From positions 1-28,755 of IMG/VR virus record IMGVR_UViG_3300027687_000051: DNA of 28,755 nucleotides; one strand, written 5' to 3'. Numbering within the stretch: the first letter of the stretch is position 1; each line of letters opens with the position of its first letter. Positions 1 through 4,948 of this stretch are shown in pieces. The notes beneath the pieces are model-generated. The model saw only the letters and a program-made list of their open reading frames with translations. It searched no databases and had not been told where the DNA came from. The stretch is from a virus. The translations under genes were made by a program, and so were the position numbers.

Positions 1-390
1 TAATAATTCAATTATGTCATTAGATAATGGAGACCAAGCAGTTGTAAATGAGTATGTACCATCTTCCATTTCGTTGTCATAACATCCCCATTTTGTACCA
101 AGATGAAATATTGACCAATCGTACCAATTGTCATATTGATATTTGCTTTTTAAATCATCAGACATTTCTTGAGTTAGATAGCGTGACCAATGGTCTTCAG
201 CTTTACTCTCTTGATGTTTATCGTACTCTTCTTGAGTTACGATTCTTGCTGGAGATGTTGTGTTGTTCAATTCTTTAGGCATTGGCATTAAATATCCAGC
301 AATACCTCTATCGCCCTTAATCATTTTTTTAAGGGTTTCTACTCCTTCATCTGTTGAAGGAGTGATGTGGCAATAAACGTGGTTAGGCAT
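1..390 (-). CDS. api92/YubB-like ferredoxin-fold protein, 3' end missing
   Basis: This is the last gene visible in the leftward operon. 130 codons are open from the ATG at 388-390 to the window edge, with no stop. The N-terminus MPNHVYCHI and the later segment WSIFHLGTKWG (about residues 92-102) resemble the api92/YubB (DUF1281) family of phage and plasmid proteins, which usually begin MPNW and carry a W-GTKW motif. The segment LMPMPKEL (about 34-41) fits the family's LP-P-EL motif. The biochemical role of this family is not established, so no function is assigned. The ATG overlaps the stop of the upstream 59-residue gene by 8 nt, which suggests translational coupling. Family call is from recognition of motifs, not from a search. 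Confidence 0.72.
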   Translation of the reverse strand, partial: MPNHVYCHITPSTDEGVETLKKMIKGDRGIAGYLMPMPKELNNTTSPARIVTQEEYDKHQESKAEDHWSRYLTQEMSDDLKSKYQYDNWYDWSIFHLGTKWGCYDNEMEDGTYSFTTAWSPLSNDIIELL

Positions 391-562
391 AATTTTCTGA
401 TTTTAAGTTAATAATTAATTTATGATTAGCTATGTATTGGCTTCTATCGTTTTCAGTTTGAAAATACTGATACGAGGAACTACTTAAGTAATAGACATAG
501 AACATTACTTGCTTTCCGAGTTTGGAAAAGATTATTTCTCTTCCTAATTTGATTTCATTCAT
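383..562 (-). CDS. hypothetical protein, 59 aa
   Basis: Short open frame from the ATG at 560-562 to TAA at 383-385, ending MPNH-gene proximal with an 8-nt overlap. The protein begins MNEIKLGREIIFSKLGKQVM and contains FYVYYLSSSSYQYFQTENDR. It reads as a small mixed-charge cytoplasmic protein with no signal peptide or membrane segment. It fills an otherwise empty gap and its start lies 22 nt after the conserved hairpin at 585-628, the same arrangement as other genes of this operon. I do not recognise a family. Confidence 0.6.
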   Translation of the reverse strand: MNEIKLGREIIFSKLGKQVMFYVYYLSSSSYQYFQTENDRSQYIANHKLIINLKSENYA

Positions 563-584
563 ATAAATTATAGTTTGGTTTATA

Positions 585-628
585 CCTAGAAAACCCCACT
601 ACGTTTTATAGTAGTGAGGTAAACTAGG
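585..628 (-). ncRNA. conserved leader hairpin, copy S1
   Basis: Read on the minus strand: an outer stem CCTAG/CTAGG, an internal loop, an inner 9-bp stem CCTCACTAC/GTAGTGGGG with a U-G pair at its third position, and an 8-nt loop. It is followed by TTTT and then the motif GGTA. On the plus strand the U-G pair would be a C-A mismatch, so the functional RNA is the minus-strand transcript. Copies at 1899-1950 and 2241-2277 share this fold. It lies 22 nt before the start of the 59-residue gene. It resembles an intrinsic terminator but no promoter follows, so an attenuator or an RNA-processing element is also possible. Confidence 0.65.
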
Positions 629-650
629 ACTTAACAACAATTATTTATTT

Positions 651-848
651 TTATTTACTATTAAAGCATATGTCTGAAGGTTTTGTTGCTACTATTAGTT
701 TTGAATATATATCTTCCATGATAGCTTTCTGTTTATCTGCTTCCATGCTTATATCATCTCTCATGTCGTATAGCAAATAAGATTCTACTGATATTGTTAA
801 TAATTCTAATTCTTTTCTATTTAATGATAGTTCCGTTGATATTTTCAT
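651..848 (-). CDS. hypothetical protein, 65 aa
   Basis: Small, Glu/Leu-rich, predicted helical protein (MKISTELSLNRKELELLTIS at the N-terminus). It overlaps the upstream 60-residue gene by an ATGA stop/start overlap at 845-848, so the two are probably translated as a coupled pair. No signal peptide, metal-binding cluster or membrane segment is visible, and I do not recognise a family. It sits in the leftward operon between the methyltransferase module and the hairpin at 585-628. Confidence 0.65.
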   Translation of the reverse strand: MKISTELSLNRKELELLTISVESYLLYDMRDDISMEADKQKAIMEDIYSKLIVATKPSDICFNSK

Positions 849-1027
849 ATGTATAAATTTTTAGGGTTATGATTCTTATTGTCTTGATATTCTAGGATAG
901 CGTAGACATCTCCTTTGTTTTCGTATGCAAACTTCATTGCATCTTTTTTAGTTTCAAAGTCATAGTCATTTTCTATGTAATCTCCACTATCTGTGTACTC
1001 TCGTAACTCTACTATATAATTTGGCAT
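845..1027 (-). CDS. hypothetical protein, 60 aa
   Basis: Small acidic protein starting MPNYIVELREYTDSGDYIEN and rich in Asp, Glu and Tyr. The pattern FETKKDAMKFAYENKGDVYAI suggests an alpha/beta fold with an amphipathic helix, but no family is recognised. The start follows the methyltransferase stop after an 18-nt AT-rich gap without any structured element, and the end overlaps the next gene as ATGA. It probably belongs to the same processed mRNA as the methyltransferase. Confidence 0.65.
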   Translation of the reverse strand: MPNYIVELREYTDSGDYIENDYDFETKKDAMKFAYENKGDVYAILEYQDNKNHNPKNLYI

Positions 1028-1045
1028 TTTATTTATTTTAATTAA

Positions 1046-1882
1046 TTATAATTCTAGTTCTGACTCGTTAGCGTGTTCTATCCAATCTGTATCATCATAT
1101 TCAGATAAAAAAGGTTCTTCTAAATATCGTGGAAAGCCACTATTTAAATAATACTCTTTTACTTGCTTGACATTGTAGCCATTATGTGTTTCTGATTGTT
1201 CACAAAAGGTGTGAATCAAATCTAGCAGTTCCTCTGCTGACTCTATAAACTCACTACACAAATCCTTTGGTATCTTACTTCTTTCGTGATTACCTTTAAG
1301 ACCTTGTGTACCAGTCTGACTTCCTCTTGGTGCTGAAACGTGACATGGGTCTCCATTCTTACACATAGCTTTTGGATTCCAATGTGTGTCATTTGTCCAT
1401 ATGTCAGTTGGTTTCATTCTTGTATCTCCATACTGACAATAAGTTATAGTCTCTCTTCTGTGCTTGAATTTTGTCCAATGAGGTGCTTTACGCATTTTAC
1501 CTCTTGGGTTTTCTACATACCATATAAGACTAGGGTTTTTCTCTAAATAAAATTGTATAATTTCTAAAGTTTTCTCTAGGATCTTCAATCCTACTAAATC
1601 TTTATTTCTAGGTTTAAACTCGTGTCCACTTACCCATTTTTTACCTATACAAGCTACTGAAAAGTCTGTACAAGGTGGTGATGCCCAGATAACATCTGGA
1701 ACGTAGAATTCATCTAAGTCTCCTACTTGCATTTCATTTAATCTGTAGTCCCAATCTAAGATGTCTCCTACCCAATTAGTATTTGGGAAAGGCACATTGT
1801 CAACTGAGAATACAGAATGGTCACGTTGTTCAGCTACTTTGCCGATACTACGTGAGCCACTAAATAATTCTAGTATTTTCAT
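1046..1882 (-). CDS. DNA C5-cytosine methyltransferase-like protein
   Basis: 278 residues. It carries the AdoMet-binding motif I LELFSGSRSIG (residues 4-14) and the motif IV segment ASPPCTDFS (67-75), in which Cys71 would be the nucleophile attacking cytosine C6. VENP (123-126) stands in place of the usual ENV motif VI, and QYGDTRMKPTDIW (150-162) resembles motif VIII. The length is short for a bacterial C5 methyltransferase and the target-recognition region is small. This is common in phage orphan methyltransferases that protect DNA from host restriction. No restriction enzyme gene is adjacent. It is preceded by the conserved hairpin S2. The enzyme class is well supported; the target sequence cannot be read from the gene. 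Confidence 0.88.
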   Translation of the reverse strand: MKILELFSGSRSIGKVAEQRDHSVFSVDNVPFPNTNWVGDILDWDYRLNEMQVGDLDEFYVPDVIWASPPCTDFSVACIGKKWVSGHEFKPRNKDLVGLKILEKTLEIIQFYLEKNPSLIWYVENPRGKMRKAPHWTKFKHRRETITYCQYGDTRMKPTDIWTNDTHWNPKAMCKNGDPCHVSAPRGSQTGTQGLKGNHERSKIPKDLCSEFIESAEELLDLIHTFCEQSETHNGYNVKQVKEYYLNSGFPRYLEEPFLSEYDDTDWIEHANESELEL

Positions 1883-1898
1883 AATATATTTACGTTTT

Positions 1899-1950
1899 GA
1901 TTAGTACCCAAAAATCCCCAATGCATTTACGCATTGAGGCATTGGGAATC
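1899..1950 (-). ncRNA. conserved leader hairpin, copy S2
   Basis: Minus-strand reading gives three nested stems: GATT/AATC at the base, CCCAA/TTGGG, and an inner CCTCAATGC/GCATTGGGG closed by a 6-nt loop. The inner stem differs from S1 and S3 in four successive pairs that all remain complementary, while the U-G pair and the following T-run and GGTA are kept. The 3' flank TAATCAAAACG is identical to the sequence after the cleavage site of the hammerhead at 2715-2768. It precedes the methyltransferase start by about 16-24 nt. Confidence 0.68.
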
Positions 1951-1967
1951 AAACAATTCTTTATAGC

Positions 1968-2219
1968 TTATAGTGTGGGGATTGTATCATAATCTTCTAT
2001 GGTAGTGAATAACGCACCACCATCATTACCTTCATCATCTCTTGAAGAATACATCCAAAACTGCTCTCCATTTGGCTTTGACATTAACATACACAATGGA
2101 GATTTGTGCCACCCCATAGTATCTGTTTCTTTTTCTGACATATATTGTACTTTTAATATTTGACATCCTACTAAGTTATCCTTAGCTAGTTCAGTCCATT
2201 TTGTTTCAATCTTATTCAT
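1968..2219 (-). CDS. hypothetical phage protein, 83 aa
   Basis: Begins MNKIETKWTELAKDNLVGCQ and contains VQYMSEKETDTMGWHKSPL (about 24-42) and SSRDDEGNDGGALFTT (about 58-73). The combination of a YMS-E-GW stretch and a DDEGND-GAL stretch is a pattern I associate with a widespread small phage protein of unknown role, so I treat it as a conserved hypothetical. It is cytoplasmic by appearance. The start lies 21-28 nt after hairpin S3, and the methyltransferase leader S2 follows its stop. Confidence 0.7.
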   Translation of the reverse strand: MNKIETKWTELAKDNLVGCQILKVQYMSEKETDTMGWHKSPLCMLMSKPNGEQFWMYSSRDDEGNDGGALFTTIEDYDTIPTL

Positions 2220-2240
2220 AATAATTGTTGTTAGTTAGTA

Positions 2241-2277
2241 CCTAGAAAACCCCACTACGTTTGATGGTAGTGAGGTT
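2241..2277 (-). ncRNA. conserved leader hairpin, copy S3
   Basis: Minus-strand reading gives an 11-bp stem, AACCTCACTAC paired with GTAGTGGGGTT and including the constant U-G pair, closed by an 8-nt loop. It is followed by TTCTAGGTA. The inner stem and its 3' flank are nearly identical to S1, but the outer CCTAG strand is missing, so only one tier forms. It begins 6 nt after the stop codon of the 44-residue membrane protein and precedes the 83-residue gene. Confidence 0.65.
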
Positions 2278-2283
2278 ATTTGT

Positions 2284-2418
2284 TTAATGAAATATGTGCA
2301 TCATCATTATAAAGAAGCTGAACATAATAGTGAGGAATATAAGCCACGTAAAGGTCTCTAATGGATTCTTATATACTTGCTTTATCATATCTATGTGAAA
2401 CTTTATAAACTCTTTCAT
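2284..2418 (-). CDS. small membrane protein, 44 aa
   Basis: ATG at 2416-2418 overlaps the stop of the upstream gene (ATGA arrangement), with TAA at 2284-2286. The N-terminal half is amphipathic (MKEFIKFHIDMIKQVYKNPL). The C-terminal half, WLIFLTIMFSFFIMMMHIF (about residues 25-43), is a clear single transmembrane helix. The orientation is probably N-in because of the lysines before the helix. No family is recognised; a host-membrane or superinfection role would be a guess. Coupling with the upstream gene and exact fit into the gap support it as real. Confidence 0.62.
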   Translation of the reverse strand: MKEFIKFHIDMIKQVYKNPLETFTWLIFLTIMFSFFIMMMHIFH

Positions 2419-2702
2419 AGAGGGCAATTTCTGTCATATTCTAAATCTTTTGAGATTTCAAGTTCTATCTCTTCAATCATATGCTCTAGCAGTTCTGTAA
2501 CACAATCTCCATTTAGTTTCATTGAATCAACTTCTACTGACTCTGCAAATGATGGTGTATCATAATCTCCTTCTTGCTTTGGTATCACAGAATAATACAC
2601 ATCTACAATGTTATTTGGAGTCAATTCATATTTCCACACATTGGGTTTCTTTTGCACAATATTCATACATTCTGTAAGGTAACTATCTAATGTTCTTTTC
2701 AT
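2415..2702 (-). CDS. hypothetical protein, 95 aa
   Basis: An upstream in-frame ATG at 2727-2729 lies inside stem III of the hammerhead ribozyme, so I choose the ATG at 2700-2702 as the start. It lies 18 nt after the predicted cleavage site. The protein begins MKRTLDSYLTECMNIVQKKP and has an acidic C-terminal half (for example ELLEHMIEEIELEI). No catalytic motif or membrane segment is visible and I do not recognise it. The stop overlaps the start of the 44-residue membrane protein, so the two would share one processed mRNA. Confidence 0.7.
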   Translation of the reverse strand: MKRTLDSYLTECMNIVQKKPNVWKYELTPNNIVDVYYSVIPKQEGDYDTPSFAESVEVDSMKLNGDCVTELLEHMIEEIELEISKDLEYDRNCPL

Positions 2703-2714
2703 AATTTTCGTTTT

Positions 2715-2768
2715 GATTAAGACTAGCATCTCTGCTAGTTTCGGATATTAAATCCTCATCAGTTAATC
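2715..2768 (-). ncRNA. type I hammerhead ribozyme, copy E
   Basis: On the minus strand, 5' to 3': stem I GATTAA (2763-2768), CTGATGA (2756-2762), stem II GGAT/ATCC with a 5-nt loop (2743-2755), GAAA (2739-2742), stem III CTAGCA/TGCTAG with a GAGA loop (2723-2738), triplet GTC (2721-2723), stem I TTAATC (2715-2720). Every position of the standard catalytic core is present. Cleavage is expected between 2721 and 2720. The TAA in stem I at 2763-2765 is the stop codon of the upstream 94-residue gene. Confidence 0.93.
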
Positions 2769-3047
2769 TACATCATCTCCCATATATCTTTGAGTAAAAT
2801 CCCAAGAAAGTTCTTTTACCTTACTATCAAGTCTTTTTAACTTGGTTTCACATATCTTATATTCATTCTTCCATTTCTCACTTTCTTCTTTATAGTAATC
2901 TCTAGATAGTTTCATATCCTCATAGATTTCTAGTATATCTGCAACCACATACTTAATAATGTTATCTGAAGGTTTACCTTCTGTTTTAGCTATTCTTCTA
3001 TTAAGTGCTTGTTGTTCTAGAATTGTTTTTCTTGATTTATCTTCCAT
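2763..3047 (-). CDS. hypothetical coiled-coil protein, 94 aa
   Basis: Highly charged, Lys/Glu-rich and predicted almost entirely helical. The region DILEIYEDMKLSRDYYKEES to KICETKLKRLDSKVKEL (about residues 33-80) has heptad-like spacing consistent with a coiled coil. No enzymatic motif is seen. It follows the 90-residue gene after a 2-nt gap without a ribozyme, so those two form one segment. Its stop codon TAA lies inside stem I of hammerhead E. Confidence 0.68.
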   Translation of the reverse strand: MEDKSRKTILEQQALNRRIAKTEGKPSDNIIKYVVADILEIYEDMKLSRDYYKEESEKWKNEYKICETKLKRLDSKVKELSWDFTQRYMGDDVD

Positions 3048-3049
3048 AG

Positions 3050-3322
3050 TTATTTATTTTTATAATTAATAGTTGTACCATACTCATTAGTTTGAAAATA
3101 ACATTCTCCGTAGTAAAACTCCTTGACAAAATAATCATATAGTTTTTTAATACTATCTATTCTGTTGCGATATTGAGCATCTTGTGTTCTGTAATATATT
3201 TTTACTGGTAAAGGTGTTGTAATCTCTCTTATAACATTACCATCTGCATACCACTCTCTAAATTGGGTATAATAAGCTTTGCCTATTATATCTTGGTCTA
3301 TCTCGTTAAATTCTGTGTTCAT
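3050..3322 (-). CDS. hypothetical protein, 90 aa
   Basis: Begins MNTEFNEIDQDIIGKAYYTQ and is unusually rich in Tyr, Asp and Asn, with a basic stretch in the middle (VKIYYRTQDAQYRNRIDSIK). No signal peptide, membrane segment or known motif is seen. The start lies 18 nt after the predicted cleavage site of hammerhead D, and the gene is followed after 2 nt by the coiled-coil gene. Confidence 0.65.
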   Translation of the reverse strand: MNTEFNEIDQDIIGKAYYTQFREWYADGNVIREITTPLPVKIYYRTQDAQYRNRIDSIKKLYDYFVKEFYYGECYFQTNEYGTTINYKNK

Positions 3323-3334
3323 AATTTATGTATT

Positions 3335-3395
3335 GATTAGGACTATGCTAGTTGCCTAACATAGTTTCGGATATTGAATCCATCATCAGCTAATC
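3335..3395 (-). ncRNA. type I hammerhead ribozyme, copy D
   Basis: On the minus strand: stem I GATTAG (3390-3395), CTGATGA (3383-3389), one extra U (3382), stem II GGAT/ATCC (3369-3381), GAAA (3365-3368), a 9-bp stem III with GCAA tetraloop and one U-G pair (3343-3364), GTC (3341-3343), stem I CTAATC (3335-3340). Cleavage is expected between 3341 and 3340. Stem I changes from the A-U pair of copies C and E to G-C, and this keeps a stop codon (TAG instead of TAA) for the upstream gene. The extra U beside stem II is unusual and may slow or abolish activity. Confidence 0.82.
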
Positions 3396-3791
3396 TTCTT
3401 CTTCTTCCTCTTCTATTTCTACCTCAAAGTATTCACATAGATTCTCTCTATGCACTTCATCATCAATCCATTGGTCTTCTAGTTCCTCAAGGATTTCTTG
3501 GTCAAGATGTAAGATAGCATCTACCTCTATATTGAAATTGTAATTCTCTCCACTTAAGAATTCCCATAACGCTTCATGTAAATCGTAGTCTTCTAGATAT
3601 ACATTCTCTGCAAGATTTAGTCTGTCAGTGTCTTTTAAAATATATAAAGTGTTACCACACGCTGAATCTTCTGAGTGACAATAGTAGTCAGCAGTTGCTG
3701 ACCAATTGTCTTGGATTTTTACGTTTGCATACTCATGTAAGAACTCTTTAAGAGTTATAGTTGCAAACTGAGTTGTTGTAATTTTATTCAT
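3390..3791 (-). CDS. acidic hypothetical protein, 133 aa
   Basis: Strongly acidic protein ending in a poly-Glu/Asp tail (EVEIEEEEEED). The N-terminus is MNKITTTQFATITLKEFLHE. The middle holds YYCHSEDSACGN (about 36-47), which has two cysteines that could bind metal or form a disulfide. The acidic, DNA-mimic-like charge invites comparison with anti-restriction or anti-CRISPR proteins, but this is only a charge argument and no family is recognised. The start lies 25 nt after the predicted cleavage site of hammerhead C, and the TAG stop is part of stem I of hammerhead D. Confidence 0.68.
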   Translation of the reverse strand: MNKITTTQFATITLKEFLHEYANVKIQDNWSATADYYCHSEDSACGNTLYILKDTDRLNLAENVYLEDYDLHEALWEFLSGENYNFNIEVDAILHLDQEILEELEDQWIDDEVHRENLCEYFEVEIEEEEEED

Positions 3792-3810
3792 AATTGATAG
3801 TATTTTATTT

Positions 3811-3864
3811 GATTAAGACTAGTATCTCTACTAGTTTCGCATATTAAATGCTCTTCAGTTAATC
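3811..3864 (-). ncRNA. type I hammerhead ribozyme, copy C
   Basis: On the minus strand: stem I GATTAA (3859-3864), CTGAAGA (3852-3858; position 7 is the variable core base), stem II GCAT/ATGC (3839-3851), GAAA (3835-3838), stem III CTAGTA/TACTAG with a GAGA loop (3819-3834), GTC (3817-3819), stem I TTAATC (3811-3816). Compared with copy E, stem II swaps a G-C for a C-G pair and stem III swaps a C-G for a U-A pair, both compensatory. Cleavage is expected between 3817 and 3816. The UGA of the catalytic core is also the stop codon of the upstream 79-residue gene. Confidence 0.92.
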
Positions 3865-4094
3865 TTGAATTCCCCCAGTGAATTTACTGATGTCAATCCA
3901 TCTTTCATACTTAAGTAATACCCTTTATCTATTAGGTTATTCATTACAGATGCACAACAATCTATAATGTCTATTGTAAATTCTGTCGACCCTAGATTAC
4001 CAACATAACCATTATTTGGTTTATTGATTAGTATTTTAGTAGAGTGATTAATTGATAAGATGGTAATTGCTTTTAAAAATTGTGATTCTTTCAT
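3855..4094 (-). CDS. hypothetical protein, 79 aa
   Basis: Begins MKESQFLKAITILSINHSTK, with an N-terminal helix followed by a short segment NKPNNGYVGNLGSTEFTIDI. It is neutral to slightly basic, with two adjacent cysteines (CC, about residue 53). No family is recognised. Its stop codon TGA (3855-3857) is read from the conserved CUGAAGA core of hammerhead C. Its start lies 26 nt after the predicted cleavage site of hammerhead B. Confidence 0.66.
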   Translation of the reverse strand: MKESQFLKAITILSINHSTKILINKPNNGYVGNLGSTEFTIDIIDCCASVMNNLIDKGYYLSMKDGLTSVNSLGEFKIN

Positions 4095-4114
4095 GATATA
4101 TAATTTAGTTATTA

Positions 4115-4163
4115 AGTTAAGATGCCTCTCGGCATTTCGTCCTTATGGACTCATCAGTTAACT
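4115..4163 (-). ncRNA. type I hammerhead ribozyme, copy B
   Basis: The most compact copy, 49 nt. On the minus strand: stem I AGTTAA (4158-4163), CTGATGA (4151-4157), stem II GTCC/GGAC with a 4-nt loop (4139-4150), GAAA (4135-4138), stem III TGCC/GGCA with a GAGA loop (4123-4134), triplet ATC (4121-4123), stem I TTAACT (4115-4120). The AUC triplet pairs with U after GAAA in place of the usual G with C, another compensatory change. Cleavage is expected between 4121 and 4120. The upstream stop codon lies 3 nt before stem I. Confidence 0.92.
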
Positions 4164-4166
4164 AAC

Positions 4167-4400
4167 TTACCACTCGTTTTTAAAGTAGGTTGTACAATAT
4201 GCATGACCATATCCCTCACCAACTTGACAATTCATATTTGCAGTCATCTCTTTGCAAAACTTTGCATATGTCATACCTTTTAGACTATTCTCTACTCCAG
4301 ATTCTGCATAATTCCTTGCACATTCAAATGCTAACTTCTTGTTTGTGAATACTCCAAGTATCCCATCTTCACTACCTTGTACTACGATTAATTTACTCAT
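4167..4400 (-). CDS. hypothetical protein, 77 aa
   Basis: Begins MSKLIVVQGSEDGILGVFTN, with a beta-strand-like start and a later helix (KKLAFECARNYAESGVENSL). Four cysteines are spread through the chain without a recognisable zinc-binding spacing. The C-terminus is GHAYCTTYFKNEW. The opening pattern is like small phage proteins that carry a KLIVV strand, but I do not recognise the family. The start lies 31 nt after the predicted cleavage site of hammerhead A, and the stop lies just upstream of hammerhead B. Confidence 0.66.
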   Translation of the reverse strand: MSKLIVVQGSEDGILGVFTNKKLAFECARNYAESGVENSLKGMTYAKFCKEMTANMNCQVGEGYGHAYCTTYFKNEW

Positions 4401-4425
4401 AATTGTGTGTGTTATTATTTAGTTA

Positions 4426-4529
4426 TTAAGTGACTATCACTCTGTGATCAAATTATGTCTCTACTCTAGTAGAGGGGCATAAAAAGTGATAGTTTCGTAG
4501 GTGTTTAGACCTTTACTCATCAGACTTAA
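4426..4529 (-). ncRNA. type I hammerhead ribozyme, copy A, with expanded stem III
   Basis: On the minus strand: stem I TTAAGT (4524-4529), CTGATGA (4517-4523), an interrupted stem II GTA/TAC plus GGT/ACC (4497-4516), GAAA (4493-4496), an 8-bp stem III base CTATCACT/AGTGATAG (4434-4441 with 4485-4492), GTC (4432-4434), stem I ACTTAA (4426-4431). Stem III carries an extra domain with its own pairings TTATG/CATAA and CTCTAC/GTAGAG. Cleavage is expected between 4432 and 4431. The TAA stop of the upstream 26-residue reading frame is inside stem I. Confidence 0.87.
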
Positions 4530-4606
4530 CTTTGTAATAATACTACATCATATTCTGATGCGATATCTTTGATTGCTATTAGCAATGCTACGTGTGGATT
4601 CTCCAT
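4526..4606 (-). CDS. very small protein or leader peptide, 26 aa
   Basis: ATG at 4604-4606, TAA at 4526-4528. It reads MENPHVALLIAIKDIASEYD followed by VVLLQS. It is amphipathic-helical in appearance. It is the most promoter-proximal reading frame found in the leftward operon, and its stop lies in stem I of hammerhead A exactly as for downstream genes, which is the best argument that it is translated. The preceding sequence (4622-4642) resembles the leader of the 77-residue gene. A regulatory leader peptide is an alternative to a functional protein. Confidence 0.5.
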   Translation of the reverse strand: MENPHVALLIAIKDIASEYDVVLLQS

Positions 4607-4860
4607 TTTAGTGTGGTTTTATTTGTTATTAAGTTACTATCCGAGTGATTTATATTGACTTTCCCCCTCTTGTGTTTAATGTCATATAGCTAAACAATTT
4701 GTTTAGGTAACGTGGGCTAAGGTGCTGACAACCAGTTTGTTATCAATGTAAATCAGTATGTTTGGGAACGGGTATACCTCTCGGTATGATGTAAAAGTAC
4801 ACATAATTTATAAGATGACAATAACTTTATTAAACTATCTTCATAACTATATATAACCTG

Positions 4861-4896
4861 GTATCGTATTATCGCTGAGAAGCGATACAATGATAC
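4861..4896 (+). other. two-tier hairpin with GAGA loop
   Basis: Outer stem GTATC (4861-4865) with GATAC (4892-4896) and a 7-bp inner stem TATCGCT (4870-4876) with AGCGATA (4881-4887), separated by a symmetric 4x4 internal loop. The plus-strand loop is GAGA, a GNRA tetraloop, which suggests that the plus strand is the transcribed form if it is an RNA. Confidence 0.6.
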
Positions 4897-4931
4897 ATAG
4901 CAGTAAACATTCTCTCTCTCAAGGATTTAAG

Positions 4932-4943
4932 GTAGTATACTAC
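4932..4943. repeat. 12-bp perfect palindrome GTAGTATACTAC
   Basis: Perfectly self-complementary 12-mer in the non-coding region, a candidate operator or origin element. It shares the core GTATAC with the palindromes at 4771-4778 and 5047-5058. Confidence 0.6.
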
Positions 4944-4948
4944 ACTAG

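Noticed and set aside
48-278. Plus-strand open frame of 76 codons at the left end
   Set aside because: It lies antisense to the well-supported api92-like gene, and its product has no family pattern.
585-628. Idea that hairpin S1 is a hatchet ribozyme because of its CCUCA/UGGGG stem
   Set aside because: Only five pairs agree; the remaining conserved hatchet sequence and junctions are absent.
1340-1546. Plus-strand open frame antisense to the methyltransferase
   Set aside because: Covered by conserved methyltransferase motifs on the other strand; a shadow frame.
2703-2729. Upstream ATG extending the 95-residue gene by nine codons
   Set aside because: The ATG lies in hammerhead E stem III and would be separated from the gene by cleavage.
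4564-4571. TATCTTTG, an exact TAnnTTTG match facing right
   Set aside because: It lies inside the 26-residue minus-strand frame and about 680 nt from the next plus-strand gene; probably chance.
4768-4785. TACC/GGTA hairpin with a GAGA loop on the minus strand, like hammerhead stem III
   Set aside because: No CUGANGA, GAAA or cleavage triplet is present at the required positions, so it is not a ribozyme by itself.
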